Shown one piece after another: positions 12,190 to 24,229 of a stretch of 64,000 nt of DNA. The stretch spans positions 560,501 to 624,500 of the forward strand of contig OY365817.1 in the NCBI GenBank assembly GCA_959347315.1. The letters are read 5' to 3'. The position numbers and the translations under genes are program-made. The notes under the pieces are model-generated. The model searched no databases, had not been told where the DNA came from, and saw nothing but the letters and a program-made list of their open reading frames with translations. This DNA is from Bimastos eiseni. Lineage: Eukaryota > Annelida > Clitellata > Crassiclitellata > Lumbricidae. Position 1 is the first letter of the stretch; each line of letters opens with the position of its first letter.

Positions 12190-13085
12190 GTGACATAAAA
12201 CTGATTGCACGCATTTGCTCTGCGCGTTTTAGTCGCACAGTTTATCATTGCAAGCAATTATCGGCGCGTTTGACCTGCGCGATTACGTTAATGCGCCGAA
12301 TTTATAGAATGTGTGCATGCGTTCACAGAAAGCGCATTCGCAATCATTATGATCAACATCATCGTCCTTATCTATTCATTCCAAGCATCATATCATGAAC
12401 AATATTTTCATAATCTTCACCTTCAGTGTTATCATCATCAGCAGCAGCAACAGTATAGTAGAAGTTGCATAAGAAGTAGCAACAACAGAACAACAACATT
12501 AACCTAAAGCTCTGTTGAATTTCTCGATAATCGACGAATTACTACCTTGGGACTTAGGTCGCAATCTTTCCCCTATTATTATAATAAGTCGATTCATACA
12601 TACATGTAGGGTATTTATATCCACGTTATATAACGCATATCTAACTTAGATACACTTGCAACCAATGGTTGCAGTAACTCATATATATAGACTGTACAAT
12701 ATATATTAAGTATATATATATGCATTATTGGATCTATGTAATATTTGAGAACGTATATATAGTTTATATTTATACACATATATTATATAGATGTATTCTT
12801 AAGTATTATGCGCTTATAGATAGTACATTGATAAATGTGCGTTACATCTAGGTCTGTGTCTTTAAGCAATGTATCAACGTCTTATGTCTGTTATATAATG
12901 TGGCTTTAAGTATCTTGTATATGAGATTATGAGAGACATTCACATAATATATATATATTATATATATGAAATATTAAATATATGTGTATTGTATAGTATA
13001 GATATTATTGGCTGGTTCTAATGTATTCGTTGATTGCCTGTTGACCTGTATGAGTGTTGAATAAAGCGTTGCCCCAGGTGAACTG
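12190..13085. other. No gene recognised, AT-rich
   Basis: 12600-13000 is dominated by TATA/ATAT words and short AT palindromes such as 'ataatatatatatattat' near 12945. No coding evidence. Confidence 0.5.
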
Positions 13086-13089
13086 GACT

Positions 13090-13610
13090 AAATGAGAGTC
13101 AGAGAGGGAGAGTCAGACAGAGAGAGGGAGAGAGACAGACAGAGGGAGAAACGTACATAGACAGAGAGAAACATAGAGAGACAGAAAGACATATAGGTAG
13201 GCAGATAAACAGAATCAGAGAGAGAGCGAGAGAGAGACAGTGACAGACAGACAGACAGAGGAAGAGAGACGAGTGGGACAATTAAGGCGACATCGCTCGA
13301 TGGCATCGTAGCCTCCGATGCCAACCAAGGCAGCTGCTGCTTCTCCATCTCTTCTCTTCCAGATACCGCTCAACGTAATGCAGTCCATCGTAACAGAGCA
13401 GAGCGTCTCTCTCTTTGTCTCCTTCCCTCCCTGCCTCTCTCTCTGGCTCTCTGTCTCTCTCTCTTTTTCTGTCTGTCTGTCTATCTGTCTATCTCTCTGT
13501 TTCTCAGTCCTATCTGTTTCTATCGCTGTCTCACTGTTTTTGCAACTGTCTTTGTCCAAATTGTTGTCTTTGTCATTGTCTCTGCAACTCTCGATCTATT
13601 CATCTCCAAT
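13090..13610. repeat. GA-rich then CT-rich low-complexity flank
   Basis: 13090-13265 is purine-rich ('gagagagacagaca'). 13405-13560 is pyrimidine-rich ('ctctctgtctgt'). The change of strand bias makes an imperfect inverted arrangement just before the main minisatellite. Confidence 0.75.
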
Positions 13611-14353
13611 TCTCTCTCCCTCTCTTCCTCTCTCCCTCTCTTCCTCTCTCCCTCTCTTCCTCTCTCCCTCTCTTCCTCTCTCCCTCTCTTCCTCTCTCCC
13701 TCTCTTCCTCTCTCCCTCTCTTCCTCTCTCCCTCTCTTCCTCTCTCCCTCTCTTCCTCTCTCCCTCTCTTCCTCTCTCCCTCTCTTCCTCTCTCCCTCTC
13801 TTCCTCTCTCCCTCTCTTCCTCTCTCCCTCTCTTCCTCTCTCCCTCTCTCCCTCTCTTCCTCTCTCCCTCTCTTCCTCTCTCCCTCTCTTCCTCTCTCCC
13901 TCTCTTCCTCTCTCCCTCTCTTCCTCTCTCCCTCTCTTCCTCTCTCCCTCTCTTCCTCTCTCCCTCTCTTCCTCTCTCCCTCTCTTCCTCTCTCCCTCTC
14001 TTCCTCTCTCCCTCTCTTCCTCTCTCCCTCTCTTCCTATCTCCCTCTCTTCCTCTCTCCCTCTCTTCCTCTCTCCCTCTCTTCCTCTCTCCCTCTCTTCC
14101 TCTCTCCCTCTCTTCCTCTCTCCCTCTCTTCCTCTCTCCCTCTCTTCCTCTCTCCCTCTCTTCCTCTCTCCCTCTCTCCCTCTCTTCCTCTCTCCCTCTC
14201 TTCCTCTCTCCCTCTCTTCCTCTCTCCCTCTCTTCCTCTCTCCCTCTCTTCCTCTCTCCCTCTCTTCCTCTCTCCCTCTCTTCCTCTCTCCCTCTCTTCC
14301 TCTCTCCCTCTCTCCCTCTCTTCCTCTCTCCCTCTCTTCCTCTCTCCCTCTCC
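13611..14353. repeat. 16-bp polypyrimidine minisatellite, about 46 units
   Basis: The unit 'tctctccctctcttcc' repeats almost perfectly for about 740 bp. Rare variants are deletions to a 6-bp 'tctccc' step (for example near 13846, 14170 and 14308) and one C-to-A change near 14038. All pyrimidines are on the plus strand. Since 16 is not a multiple of 3, every frame cycles through the same peptide, giving large fortuitous ORFs (Ser/Leu/Pro on plus, Arg/Glu/Gly on minus). Confidence 0.95.
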
Positions 14354-14543
14354 CCCCGCAATGTATAATGTACACCGGTGTGATTTTATCACGCGAACGT
14401 TAATCCATAATGACATTATTACTGATCTGCCTTCTTACTTCAACCCTGCTACATATTATAATCTCTCAGACGTCTGTTTTGCAACTACTTATTACGACCA
14501 TTTTACAGGCTTACTCGCTGTTATCTGTCTCTCTATTTATCCA

Positions 14544-14551
14544 TCTATCCC

Positions 14552-14623
<72 letters not shown>

Positions 14624-14624
14624 G

Positions 14625-14680
<56 letters not shown>

Positions 14681-14682
14681 AT
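14544..14682. repeat. (CTAT)n tetranucleotide microsatellite
   Basis: About 34 CTAT units with a single interruption 'ctagctat' near 14622, followed by degenerate 'ccatccat' words to about 14735. Confidence 0.95.
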
Positions 14683-14867
14683 GTATCCATTCATCCATCT
14701 GTCTCCCCTGTCTATCCTTCCATCCATCTATCCATGTAATCATAAATCCCTCCATCTGTCCATCTAGCAATCATTCTATCTACATGTATTCATGTATATA
14801 AAATATATCTCTATCTCAATCTCTGTCTGATGGTCTCTGCTCTGTGCATGAATCTGTGTCTGCCTCT

Positions 14868-15535
14868 CTGTCTCTTTATATGTCCTTATATCTTTTATAT
14901 GCCCCTATGTCTCTTTATATGTCCTTATATCTTTTATATGCCCCTATGTCTCTTTATATGTCCTTATATCTTTTATATGCCCCTATGTCTCTTTATATGT
15001 CCTTATATCTTTTATATGCCCCTATGTCTCTTTATATGTCCTTATATCTTTTATATGCCCCTATGTCTCTTTATATGTCCTTATATCTTTTATATGCCCC
15101 TATGTCTCTTTATATGTCCTTATATCTTTTATATGCCCCTATGTCTCTTTATATGTCCTTATATCTTTTTATGTGTCCCTATGTCTCTTTATATGTCCTT
15201 ATATCTTTTATATGCCCCTATGTCTCTTTATATGTCCTTATATCTTTTATATGCCCCTATGTCTCTTTATATGTCCTTATATCTTTTATATGCCCCTATG
15301 TCTCTTTATATGTCCTTATATCTTTTATATGCCCCTATGTCTCTTTATATGTCCTTATATCTTTTATATGCCCCTATGTCTCTTTATATGTCCTTATATC
15401 TTTTATATGCCCCTATGTCTCTTTATATGTCCTTATATCTTTTATATGCCCCTATGTCTCTTTATATGTCCTTATATCTTTTATATGCCCCTATGTCTCT
15501 TTATATGTCCTTATATCTTTTTATGTGTCCCTATA
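14868..15535. repeat. 39-bp minisatellite, about 17 units
   Basis: Each unit has 'tctctttatatgtcctta' then 'tatcttttatatgcccctatg'. Copies are essentially identical except two that end 'tttttatgtgtccctatg' or similar (near 15165 and 15515); these variants divide the array into blocks of 8 and 9. As 39 is 13 codons, three frames stay open and encode periodic Met/Tyr/Leu-rich peptides that look membrane-like. I regard these as artefacts of the repeat. Confidence 0.95.
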
Positions 15536-15797
15536 TATCGGTATGTGTCTTTATATCTCGGTATATGTCCTTATATCTCGGTATATGTCCTTATATCTCG
15601 GTATATGTCCTTATATCTCGGTATATGTCCTTATATCTCGGTATATGTCCTTATATCTCGGTATATGTCCTTATATCTCGGTATATGTCCTTATATCTCG
15701 GTATATGTCCTTATATCTCGGTATATGTCCTTATATCTCGGTATATGTCCTTATATCTCGGTATATGTCCTTATATCTCGGTATATGTCCTTATATC
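15536..15797. repeat. 20-bp minisatellite derived from the 39-bp unit, about 13 units
   Basis: The unit 'tatatgtccttatatctcgg' repeats perfectly apart from the first units. Its first 17 bases are the core of the neighbouring 39-bp unit, so the two arrays share an origin. Three copies fit each 60 bases exactly. Confidence 0.95.
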
Positions 15798-15954
15798 TCA
15801 GGTATATGTCTTTATGTCTCTTTAAGTAATGCACGCGCAGACTTTCGTTCTGCTATAAATCTCCTTCTACACCGTATGCTCATCATTTTCTCCTCCTGCG
15901 TCTACTCCTTCTTCTTCTCATTATCATCCTCCTGTCATTCATCCTGTCCTATCC

Positions 15955-16205
15955 TCTCTGTCTCTGTCTATGTCTCTGTCTCTGTCTCTATCTCTGTCTC
16001 TGGCTATGTCTCTATCTCTGTCTCTGTCTCTGCCTCTGCCTCTGTCTGTGCCTCACTCACTGCCATAGTATCACATCCTGTCTCCATACATGTTCCTTGC
16101 TCTGTATCTGTCTCTGTTTCTCTTGAAATGCATCTGTGCATATTTTTGTTTCTGTCACGGCTCTGTCCTTGTCCCTGTCTGTGCGTCTGCAAATGCCTCT
16201 GTCTT
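15955..16205. repeat. TCTCTG-rich degenerate hexanucleotide tract
   Basis: 'tctctgtctctg' words with 'tatg' and 'cctctg' variants, decaying towards 16200. The open frames here continue the repeat peptides. Confidence 0.8.
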
Positions 16206-17025
16206 TGCCTCTAGGCCTGCATAATTGGTATACTCCATCTCTTAGCATTTCTCCTAATAATGGATTGGTTACATAACTCTATCAGGAGCGTAACCCACAA
16301 AAGCATTAGTAGTTTGTCTTAGTCAAGGAGGAGGATTTTATAATTAACAATATCGCTCAAAGGGAGAGATATGAGGCGGACACGGAGCCAAATAGGAAAG
16401 CAATGATAATGGAAGGCATTGCTAATGGTGGTGATGATGATGACGACGATGATGATGATAATGATGATAACAAAAGTAATGGCGCTGACCATAATGTTGG
16501 TTCTGAGAAGGAGGGTTTGACTAGATAGAAGGCGATGGGGAAACAAAGGAGGGGGAGTGGAAAGTAGGTTATGAGAAAGTAGCAAATGAAGGAGGAACTA
16601 TACAGAACTTAATAAATTATTGTCTACGTAATAACGTAGCTGTCGTCATTATCCTCAGCATCGTCTTCATAATCAGCTTCATTACCTTCATCGACATAAT
16701 AATCTTGGTCATGATCATCATCATCATCGTGATCATAATTATCGTCACGAGCAAGTCGCTGTTATCATTGTAATCGTCACTGTTGTCAGGTCAGCATCGT
16801 AACCATGTCATCATCATCATCATCATCATCGTCAACATCGTGATCATCATCTTTATCATAATCATCATTGCCATCACCATCATTTTGTGTTCATCATCGT
16901 CATCGTCGTTAACGTCATCATCATCATCATCATCATTATCATCATCATCATCACCACCATCGCCACCACCACCATCATCATCATCATCATCATCATCGTC
17001 GTCGTCGTCATCATCATGTTTCTTG
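16206..17025. repeat. CAT/ATC trinucleotide-rich region
   Basis: A GATGAT stretch at 16430-16470 and a longer CATCAT stretch (16640-17025, densest at 16808-16835 and 16915-17010). The interspersed GTC and CAC triplets give poly-Ser, poly-Ile or poly-Asp frames that are repeat translations. Confidence 0.85.
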
Positions 17026-17479
17026 TTCATAGATGTCGCTTTCGCACAGATTACAGGAGCCTCGTAATTCTCAGCAGAGAATGACTGAGCGAATGAGACG
17101 CGAGAAAACGTGTAACAACGGAAGAGCGAGGCACATTCAGCTGAGTAAGCAAGTGCGAGTCAGTGAGTGGAGCGCTCGCTGTCCACTGCAGGCGACGCTG
17201 AGCGTGAGTTACTCAATCTAGGCGGGACTTACCTGGCAATTGCCTAAGCGAATCAAGTGATCGTTGAAGCCATGTCTATTTTTTGCCTTGCCTGGCCCAC
17301 AAGAAAATCCGGTAATTTCAATACAAGTATGACGTCTTCCATTCTTCCTTCTTGAGTTGTTTCCTTTCCTCTTTCTTTTATTCTTTCTTTCATTCTCACC
17401 GTATTTACTTACTTAAAGTTAGCTATTCCTTGTATTCACTAGGTGGCGCAGGTAAACGAGCAGTAGAAGAACATAGCGA
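17026..17479. other. No gene recognised
   Basis: Unique-looking sequence. Short frames continue out of the CAT tract without recognisable domains. Confidence 0.45.
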
Positions 17480-17583
17480 CCTTGTAGGCTGCCATACTGT
17501 TTAATTCGACTCCTGTTCGACAAGCTATCATCACCTGTCACTACTATAGGCCTATCGATGTAATCATACTGTGGTTTGTCGGT
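17480..17583 (+). repeat. Dispersed repeat, copy 1 of 2
   Basis: Shares 'ttgtaggctgccatac', 'ttaattcgactcc' and 'gtaatcatactgtggtttgt' in the same order and spacing with 29121-29226. The copies differ by substitutions and indels. No terminal repeats are evident, so the class is unknown. Confidence 0.65.
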
Positions 17584-20113
17584 GTGAGTGGATGAAAGAA
17601 AGCATACTATTATTCTTTCAATTTGTCTTTACTACTTTCCTTTCTTCTTTCATTTAACTTTTCCTTTTTTTGCTCTTGGAACGAGTGCCCATAAAGAAAC
17701 AGAAATACATACCGAATAACGGAACTTAATGAAGGGTCGTGGTTCTACTTAGAATAAACCCCAACTTAGATCATCCTCTTGGGCTTTCATGGTGTCTATT
17801 AAGGTGGTCCTGTCGTTCAGCAGTTAGTGGACCGATGCAGACCGAAGATTGGACAATCGGTCACTTACCAAAATAACGTTAACACCTACTTCGTGGACGA
17901 TTGCTTTCTCCAAAGTACCTTGATAGTGAAACTACCAGCGATTGAATCTGAAAGTTACAGGGTTTGTTAACAGAATTGTAGCCAGAGAGAGGCCAGAGGG
18001 AATGAGGCTGTGGAGTAGCCAAGATAGGCATCGGTTAGGTCGAGAAATATCGAAAGACTGGGAATTACATGAGTCAGGATAGGAGAGACTACAGTTTTGA
18101 GTGCTGGACCTGAGGGTCATAAATATTACATCCTGCGGCGTATGATGGTTACTGAGTGACAATACTGTTGGAGGAACCGACAGTTTGCGGAATTCAAGAG
18201 GTAGATAGTTGCTGAGTCGCGGTGCAGCGCAGTATTAGTCTCGGTTGAAGAACCTATAGATGACTAGGAGCGGATCGGCAAGGACTGAGATAAGCGAACG
18301 ATCGAGTTAAACGAGGTGGATGGACGGTGAAGAGTTCGCAGAGATATTTGGGCGGAATTCATTGCATGGTTAGTGATAGGAATTTAAGTGGCTTCGCTTA
18401 TGGTTTTCAATGAACCAATTTTCAATGAAAATCGTGACTTTATTACATACGGTGGGAGCTGTTTAATGCAATTGTCTCTATTGACATCAACGGTCGTTGT
18501 TGCCTTTATAACACGTTAAATAGTTGTTACCGGATCGATGATGACTCTCACCTCTCCTACTGCCCTAACTCTGGCAGTGTCTGTCCAAGTCCTAGAAAAA
18601 GGAGGATTGAGACGATAATCACTTTACCTCGACTAAGAGCGTCTTTCAGAGATGATCACGATTTATGAAATTGCTATTGAACAATGCTATTCGATTTCAA
18701 TTAAAAGTAGCATAATACTATAATCGACTAGAATTACAGTAGGCCCTAAAGCAAATTTGTAGTAATCGATTAAAATTATGAATAACTGTTCATCTACTCG
18801 GTCAGCGAATCCAAAAAACTCTGATCGGTTAGTTAGGCAACTCTGGTAGGCCTATCATTAAGCATCAATTAACCAACTTAATCAGTAGAAATTCAAATTT
18901 AGAGTAACGCAAGGTATTCCACAGGAGGTCGGTAGACAGTGATAATTCTTCTGTTATTTGCTTTTAAATGTAATTATCAGGCATAATTAGACCTACTGGT
19001 CTCATGCCGTTAGTTCTAGTTAGACAAGTAAATGTATGTTCTGTCGATAGCTGGTATACATGTACCCGCTAAGCCCAAGCGCTACGACCCAAGCCAAACA
19101 GATTTCTGCCCTGATTGGGATATGAAACGTTGACAATCGTTGACGATTGGCAATCTATCACCCTAACCTCTAAACCAGACACTGATCGAAATATTTATCA
19201 TCGAGTTTACGGAATCTGGAATATGGACCAGTAGCAATGTTCTCGGCCTCAGTACAATGAATACAGACCACTTGACAACTGGTTTCTTTTGCAATTCACG
19301 GGCGAATTACCCAATCGGTCAGAATGTCCTAAGCTGTCTCTCCAATTAAGCGACGTTGATGTTTACACAGAGTAGTGAATAGTCGGCTAGGGAAGGAACC
19401 AACCAAAATCCATGCAACTGCAAAATACATGAGCATATAGAGTTGAAATATACCACGTTTTAAAGAGGCAGGCGAATTCTGTACTCAAGACAATCGACGG
19501 TAAGGTATTTTGGACATAAGTCACAGATTTAAGTATTTATTGAGGTCACGTACTCATGTCATACGCATCGGTGTTCGCTATCGTATATGCACGTTCAGGA
19601 GTTCAACGACATTAAAGGCTGAAGAGGTCCATTCGTGGTCCAGTGTCTGCTGCTTAGAACCAGAAGCGGTGCCCCAAATAATGTCATAATTATAATAATT
19701 ATCAGTTATGTGGAGCTTCAGTGTGTTTTGCTTTTCGGTGTCGTTATGGACCAATTCTTTGAAAAGATAATTGTCATAAGGTTAAGGTTGAGTTGATATT
19801 CGATGATTTATCTCTAAATGACAAGTCTTGGCTTGCTATTCAGTGATTCTAAGCATATGAGAAATTGGCTACAAACGCTCTACCGTGAATATCAGTCGTC
19901 CGCATTCTCACATTGGCAGTAGCTGTTGCTTCATCATCGTCCTTGACTTCACCATTATCGTCATCATCATAATCATCGTCATTGGCATCCCAGAATCCAC
20001 CGCGATCATCGCATTATAATCATCTTCTACGTCATCGTCGTTGTCGTGGTCAGTCTTATTATCATTATTATCATTTCAGAGTTGTCGTCATTTCATCACA
20101 ACGCTTCATCATC
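17584..20113. other. No gene recognised, upstream of the HCN exon
   Basis: About 2.5 kb without recognisable coding or repeat structure, apart from CAT-rich patches at 19925-20060. TAGGCCTA occurs at 17547 and 18847. A promoter or 5' exon of the channel gene could lie here, but I see no TATA, CpG-dense or initiator signal I can defend. Confidence 0.45.
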
Positions 20114-20152
20114 TTCTAATCAGCTTATAACTCTTAGTCTGTTCTCCTCCAG
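20114..20152 (+). promoter_or_regulatory. Candidate 3' splice site before the HCN coding exon
   Basis: A branch-point-like 'ttctaat' (20114-20120), a pyrimidine-biased stretch (20131-20150) and an AG at 20151-20152 together resemble a splice acceptor. If used, the coding exon would begin at 20153, 26 bases before the ATG, implying a non-coding 5' exon upstream. The alternative is that transcription starts nearby and the exon is first. Confidence 0.4.
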
Positions 20153-20178
20153 AGTCTTTCCTTCAAAAGTAGTAACCA

Positions 20179-21287
20179 ATGGCAACGCAGGTGGACGACG
20201 TCGTAGTCATGACAACCGACAGCTGTACTACCCCTCTGATCGCCTCACTCTCGGCCACCCTCCAGAACCAGGTCTCGCTCTCGCGCTGCCTCCCTTGCCA
20301 ACCCCTACGCGACGTCCGAGTGTCCGTCCTCGGCCGGGCGCCTCTCGAGCGAGCCTCGTCTCTCCCGGACAACACCTGCCCGGTCACCGCCATCTCAACG
20401 GGTAAAACCCGGTCGAGCACCGACCAGGGCAGCGGCGGGCGAGAGGCTGCCTCGTCGTCAGTGTTCCGTCCGGTGACCAGACCCCGCACCAGCGTCGACT
20501 CCACCGGGAGCAGAGGGTCCGGGTCGAGCATCAACATTAGCCGAAAGTCCTACGAGAGACTGACCGGCTTCGAACCCGTCGCTACTCCCGTACAGGTAAT
20601 CCCAATCGTACGCATATCGGACACGGACCTACCCACAGGCGGTGGGGGCGGCAGTGGCGGAATCAGCGGGGGATTAGACAACGGAGCCCTAAGGATGGGC
20701 TGCGCCAACAACAACAATTGCATCCCCCAGATAGATGTGGCAATCACTCCCCCAGATGAGGACTCTGTGAGCGTAGGTGGGGTCCGTTCACCCGCCCTCT
20801 TCACCCTTCAGGGTACGCGAACCCAACCGCAGAACCACCGGCTGAAGATCACCGGGATCCCAACGAGGCGACCACGCCCGTTCTACTATCGCGGCGACAG
20901 GCAGGATATGATGTTCATCTCCAATCCAAGCGTTCACTGCGGGGCCCCCCTACTGACCATCACTAGGGACATGGACGATGCCTCCCTCGTCAGCGACTAC
21001 ATCACCCCGACCCCGTATTCGAGGCACAAGGACTCGATCTTTGCCAATCTAGGAGACGATATCAGTCTCTATGGTACGCCGAAGGAGGAGCTCTCTCCGT
21101 TCAGAGAGACGGATGCGTCGCGTCTCTCTCCAAGCAATTATCTCAAAGACCAAATCATCTCGTTCTTCCAACCATCGGACAATAAGCTGGCGATGAAGCT
21201 GTTCGGTAATAAGAACGCTCTGATGAAAGAGAAATTGCGACAGAAGGCAGCCGGAAACTGGGTCATTCATCCGTGTAGCAACTTCCG
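20179..21287 (+). CDS. HCN channel, N-terminal coding exon (partial gene)
   Basis: This encodes the first 369 residues, plus two bases of codon 370, of a hyperpolarization-activated cyclic-nucleotide-gated cation channel, which carries the Ih pacemaker current at the plasma membrane. The diagnostic part is the last 50 residues, the 'HCN domain' before S1: 'FQPSDNKLAMKLFGNKNA' (330-347), 'KEKLRQKAAGNWVIHP' (350-365) and 'CSNFR' (366-370). Arthropod and vertebrate HCN proteins carry the same block, followed by FYWDL at the start of S1. Residues 1-310 are Ser/Thr/Pro/Gly-rich and probably disordered, as is usual for this variable region. The ATG follows an in-frame TAA at 20173 and is the first possible start; its context is 'aaccaATGg'. 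Base composition is GC-richer than the surroundings. The exon ends at a consensus donor. S1-S6, pore and CNBD are absent from the window. Confidence 0.9.
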
Positions 21288-21293
21288 GTGAGT
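21288..21293 (+). promoter_or_regulatory. 5' splice donor of the HCN exon
   Basis: 'CCG|GTGAGT' sits exactly at the end of the conserved NFR motif. The donor splits the arginine codon after its second base (CG|N). Reading through instead gives an immediate TGA, as expected for intronic sequence. Confidence 0.9.
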
Positions 21294-21429
21294 AGACACA
21301 TGCACGTATAATACCGACCCAATGTGTCGGTCGGCCCTTTTGCTTTGAAACGATTTCCCTCTCTGACTCGCTCTTTGATTTGATTCTGTTTCTGCCCTTA
21401 TTCTTTGGACTTTTCTTTTTCCGCTGAGA

Positions 21430-21485
21430 TTTTCGCACTGGGAGCGCCTCTGATTAGGTTTTGCACTGAAAGTGGCGCTATAGAA
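21430..21485 (+). repeat. LINE 3'-tail stub
   Basis: 'gcactgggagcgcctctgat' followed by 'gtggcgctatagaaa' resembles the terminal '…gcgcTATATAAA' block of L2-like LINEs in this window. It lies in the intron just after the HCN donor. No RT sequence is attached. Confidence 0.4.
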
Positions 21486-22530
21486 ACATGCGAATACAAT
21501 GCAATACAATTTAATGAGTCACCCGCACATCTGTCACATACTGACATCACATTTCCTCGAACCCGTGATCTAGATTTTGGTCGTTTATCGATCCAGCTGA
21601 AATGGGATTATGACACTGGCCGCAGTATCTTATAGGATGGATGAACACGTTTTAAACGTGTCCAAAGAGAGCGCTCTAAACAATCGGAGACCGTTTTCAA
21701 CAGAAATCAATAAATAAGATAGACATAAACTGATTTCAGGTGAAATATTAGAATAATATGCACTTGATGGATGGTAGACCACGCAGCAGATTCAAGCGTG
21801 GATATATTTGTGTGAAGTCATGAGGCGATGTTAAAGAGCTATCTCCAGTGTCATAATCCCATTTTGTCAATCGAACCAGTAATCGGCTCCTTCGTGTCGC
21901 AACCGAATTCAGACGACAGAATTAATTCATGCAATCGTTGTTGGACTACGGGCGTTGGTTTTATCGGTGCGTGCTATCGGCAATTGTGGATGTATCACAC
22001 CTGAGTCAGGTACAAACTGGGTGGACCACTCCTAGCGACATGGCAGCCGAGGATAAAGCGAGGAGATACGTGAAATGCGAGCCACGTATTATCGTGTATT
22101 TTCAGGCAGTTCTGCTTCTCTTTGGTCTATATAATATTATATGCCAGGGTGTTCTCAAACACATCAGGCGACTTGTACGTCATAGGAAGCTGTGAAAGAC
22201 TATTATAAATGACAATTTTATTTCCGACATTGTAAATGCTCGACTTGGTGCGTCAGGAATTTAATTAATGCACAAATAACAGATAACAGCAGGCAGAACT
22301 AATTGCAATTAGAACACAATTAGTCGAGATATCATGGATGACAATATTTTGACAGCAACGCACTTAAAGTAATTTGATAGTAATTATACATGTTGGGCCT
22401 ACGTAACACAAACCTTTGTCTCGTTGGAAGGAATAGTTATATCAAACGTGAGATGCTGCAATTATGACTTTAATTGAAATAGTAGGCCTAATAGTAATAT
22501 TATTAGTCATATTCATGATGATTCTTGGCT
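21486..22530. other. Intronic, no gene recognised
   Basis: Unique-looking sequence. The 88-residue frame at 21929-22195 shows no HCN S1-type motif and no other domain I recognise. Confidence 0.5.
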
Positions 22531-22581
22531 GACCTCTCCTCTGTGAGGGATTAATTCAAGACTGAAGGAGGTATATATAGG
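22531..22581 (+). repeat. 51-bp dispersed repeat, copy 1
   Basis: Starts 'gacctctcctctgtgaggga', continues 'ttaattcaagactgaagg' and ends 'aggtatatatagg'. The reverse complement occurs at 28481-28531 with only two differences. Flanking sequences are unrelated AT-rich tracts, so the boundaries are sharp. Confidence 0.85.
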
Positions 22582-24229
22582 CATAGTCATAATGATTCTA
22601 ATTAGGCCAATAGTAGATAATGGATGTAGGCCTGTCGTGAGTAGTAGTTGTAGTACAATATATTTGTAGGCCAATTGTAACTGGTTGAAACTGCAAGAGT
22701 GTTACAGATAGTGCTAGCGATGATAACAGTGGGAACGATGATGACAGGTAAGGGATAGCGATAGAACTAATGATAAGGATTGTAAAAATGATAGCAGTAC
22801 AAATGTACTCCTGCCTAATGTAGGCCTAAATGTAAGTCATTTTTAAATTACGTGTGAGAGCGAAAGCGATGATAATTTTTAGGATGTAACGAAATTTGTT
22901 GATCACAAAATAATAACTAAAATGGTGAAGTGGTAAGATGGGTAAAAATGGTTAACGATTGCCCGTCAAGACGATAATTGTGACGCAGGAGGGGCCTATA
23001 GGCTTAAAGTTAGCGTTAAGTAGATTTTAAAACACTCTTTTGTAGAAAGAAAGCTGAAAAATATACTGGAACGAGTTATGCTGCTATAGCTACTTGCATG
23101 TATACAGCAAATAATAGCAACGATAGATGGCAATAACGGCAGCTTCGTCATCAAAGTGAATAGGATTTAGTAAATGGGTAAGATTTTCGAAACAATAGAC
23201 GAACGAAAATCCCAGACAATTGATGCACTGGATCATTGCAGTAATATCGATACCCAACAAAACATTTCTTGAATGCTTAAAGGATATATTTTTCCCATGG
23301 GATGTCTGAAGCATAACGGTTTCAGTGGACGAGTGTTACACTTGGTGAAATGGCTGGACCGATAGCATCGTCTCGGTGGACACAACAGAATCGGCCAAGT
23401 GAAAGTCAGGAGTGCGACCCAGCGGTCATAATTTGGAAGAAACGTTTCTAAGACACTGGCTGTTTATCGTCATCTAGAATTCCACGAGGCATATCTTTCA
23501 TTATGCCTTATGAACTTTGTAAATCGAAAATGCAAAAATAATATAGTTGTAATTTTAAGAGCAATAAGTAGGCCTAATGACAGGCGCAAATGCATAGTAA
23601 TAACAAAAGCAATTAGTAGGCTAATAACAAAATTGCAGTTGCAAAAGTAGCAATAACAGTCACTACTAATAATTATAATAACAAATTACATGAGTAAAAC
23701 ATTAGTAGGCCCAATAGTAATTGTAGTAATAGGTAGTAATAAGTAAGTATCAAAGTAAGTAAGGAAGTAAGTATGTACTTTCTTGAACCGCTTGCAAACG
23801 CACTGCTGGCACATCATAATATGAACGTTCAAAACAATGTAGACTCTCAAAATAAACATATCAAGCAATTACACAGCAATTAGACATCCACAAAATAGTT
23901 AGAGTAAAATAAAGTACGCTCATAAAATAATCATAGCTAGCAATTATAAAACAGACATCCAATGAGTAACTAGAGTAAGTAGAAATCAAACAATACTAAG
24001 CAATACAATACAATACAATAGGAATAGATTCAATTGTATAGCATTCGGGTAATAAAACCACATCGAGTTAGTGCGTCAGCGCGTGAGATCTCTCGAATGT
24101 GCGATCGAGGACGGAGTGAATAGGTAACAATCTTTAAAGGTGGCAAAAGACAACTTAGAACATGGTAAGGATTGTGTAGCACAGAAGAGAAAAGAAAGGA
24201 ATCTGCACGACCACAGTCGTCAAAAGTCA
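22582..24229. other. Intronic, no gene recognised
   Basis: AT-rich, with many short 'taataat'/'gtagtaata' words and several TAGGCCTA sites (22821, 23569). A short AATAC run is at 24000-24020. No coding evidence. Confidence 0.5.

Noticed and set aside
13318..14416. Large ORFs rich in Ser/Leu/Pro (plus) or Arg/Glu/Gly (minus)
   Set aside because: They come from the 16-bp polypyrimidine minisatellite, which cannot form stop codons in most frames. Peptides are strictly periodic.
14868..15535. Regular 39-bp units considered as a CRISPR-like array
   Set aside because: There are no unique spacers between identical repeats, no cas genes, and the context is eukaryotic.
14830..16214. 456-, 331- and 218-residue Met/Tyr/Leu-rich ORFs resembling a multi-pass membrane protein
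   Set aside because: The 39-bp and 20-bp units repeat without drift at codon level, all frames are open, and there is no codon-position bias. Hydrophobicity reflects the unit sequence only.
20163..20804. Alternative frames over the HCN exon (minus 124 aa and 84 aa; plus 119 aa at 20046)
   Set aside because: They overlap the exon with the conserved HCN domain and have no recognisable motif; high GC keeps antisense frames open.
21929..22195. 88-residue ORF considered as a second HCN exon (S1 region)
   Set aside because: It lacks the FYWDL-type start and S1 pattern, and has no acceptor in the right phase (after CG|N).
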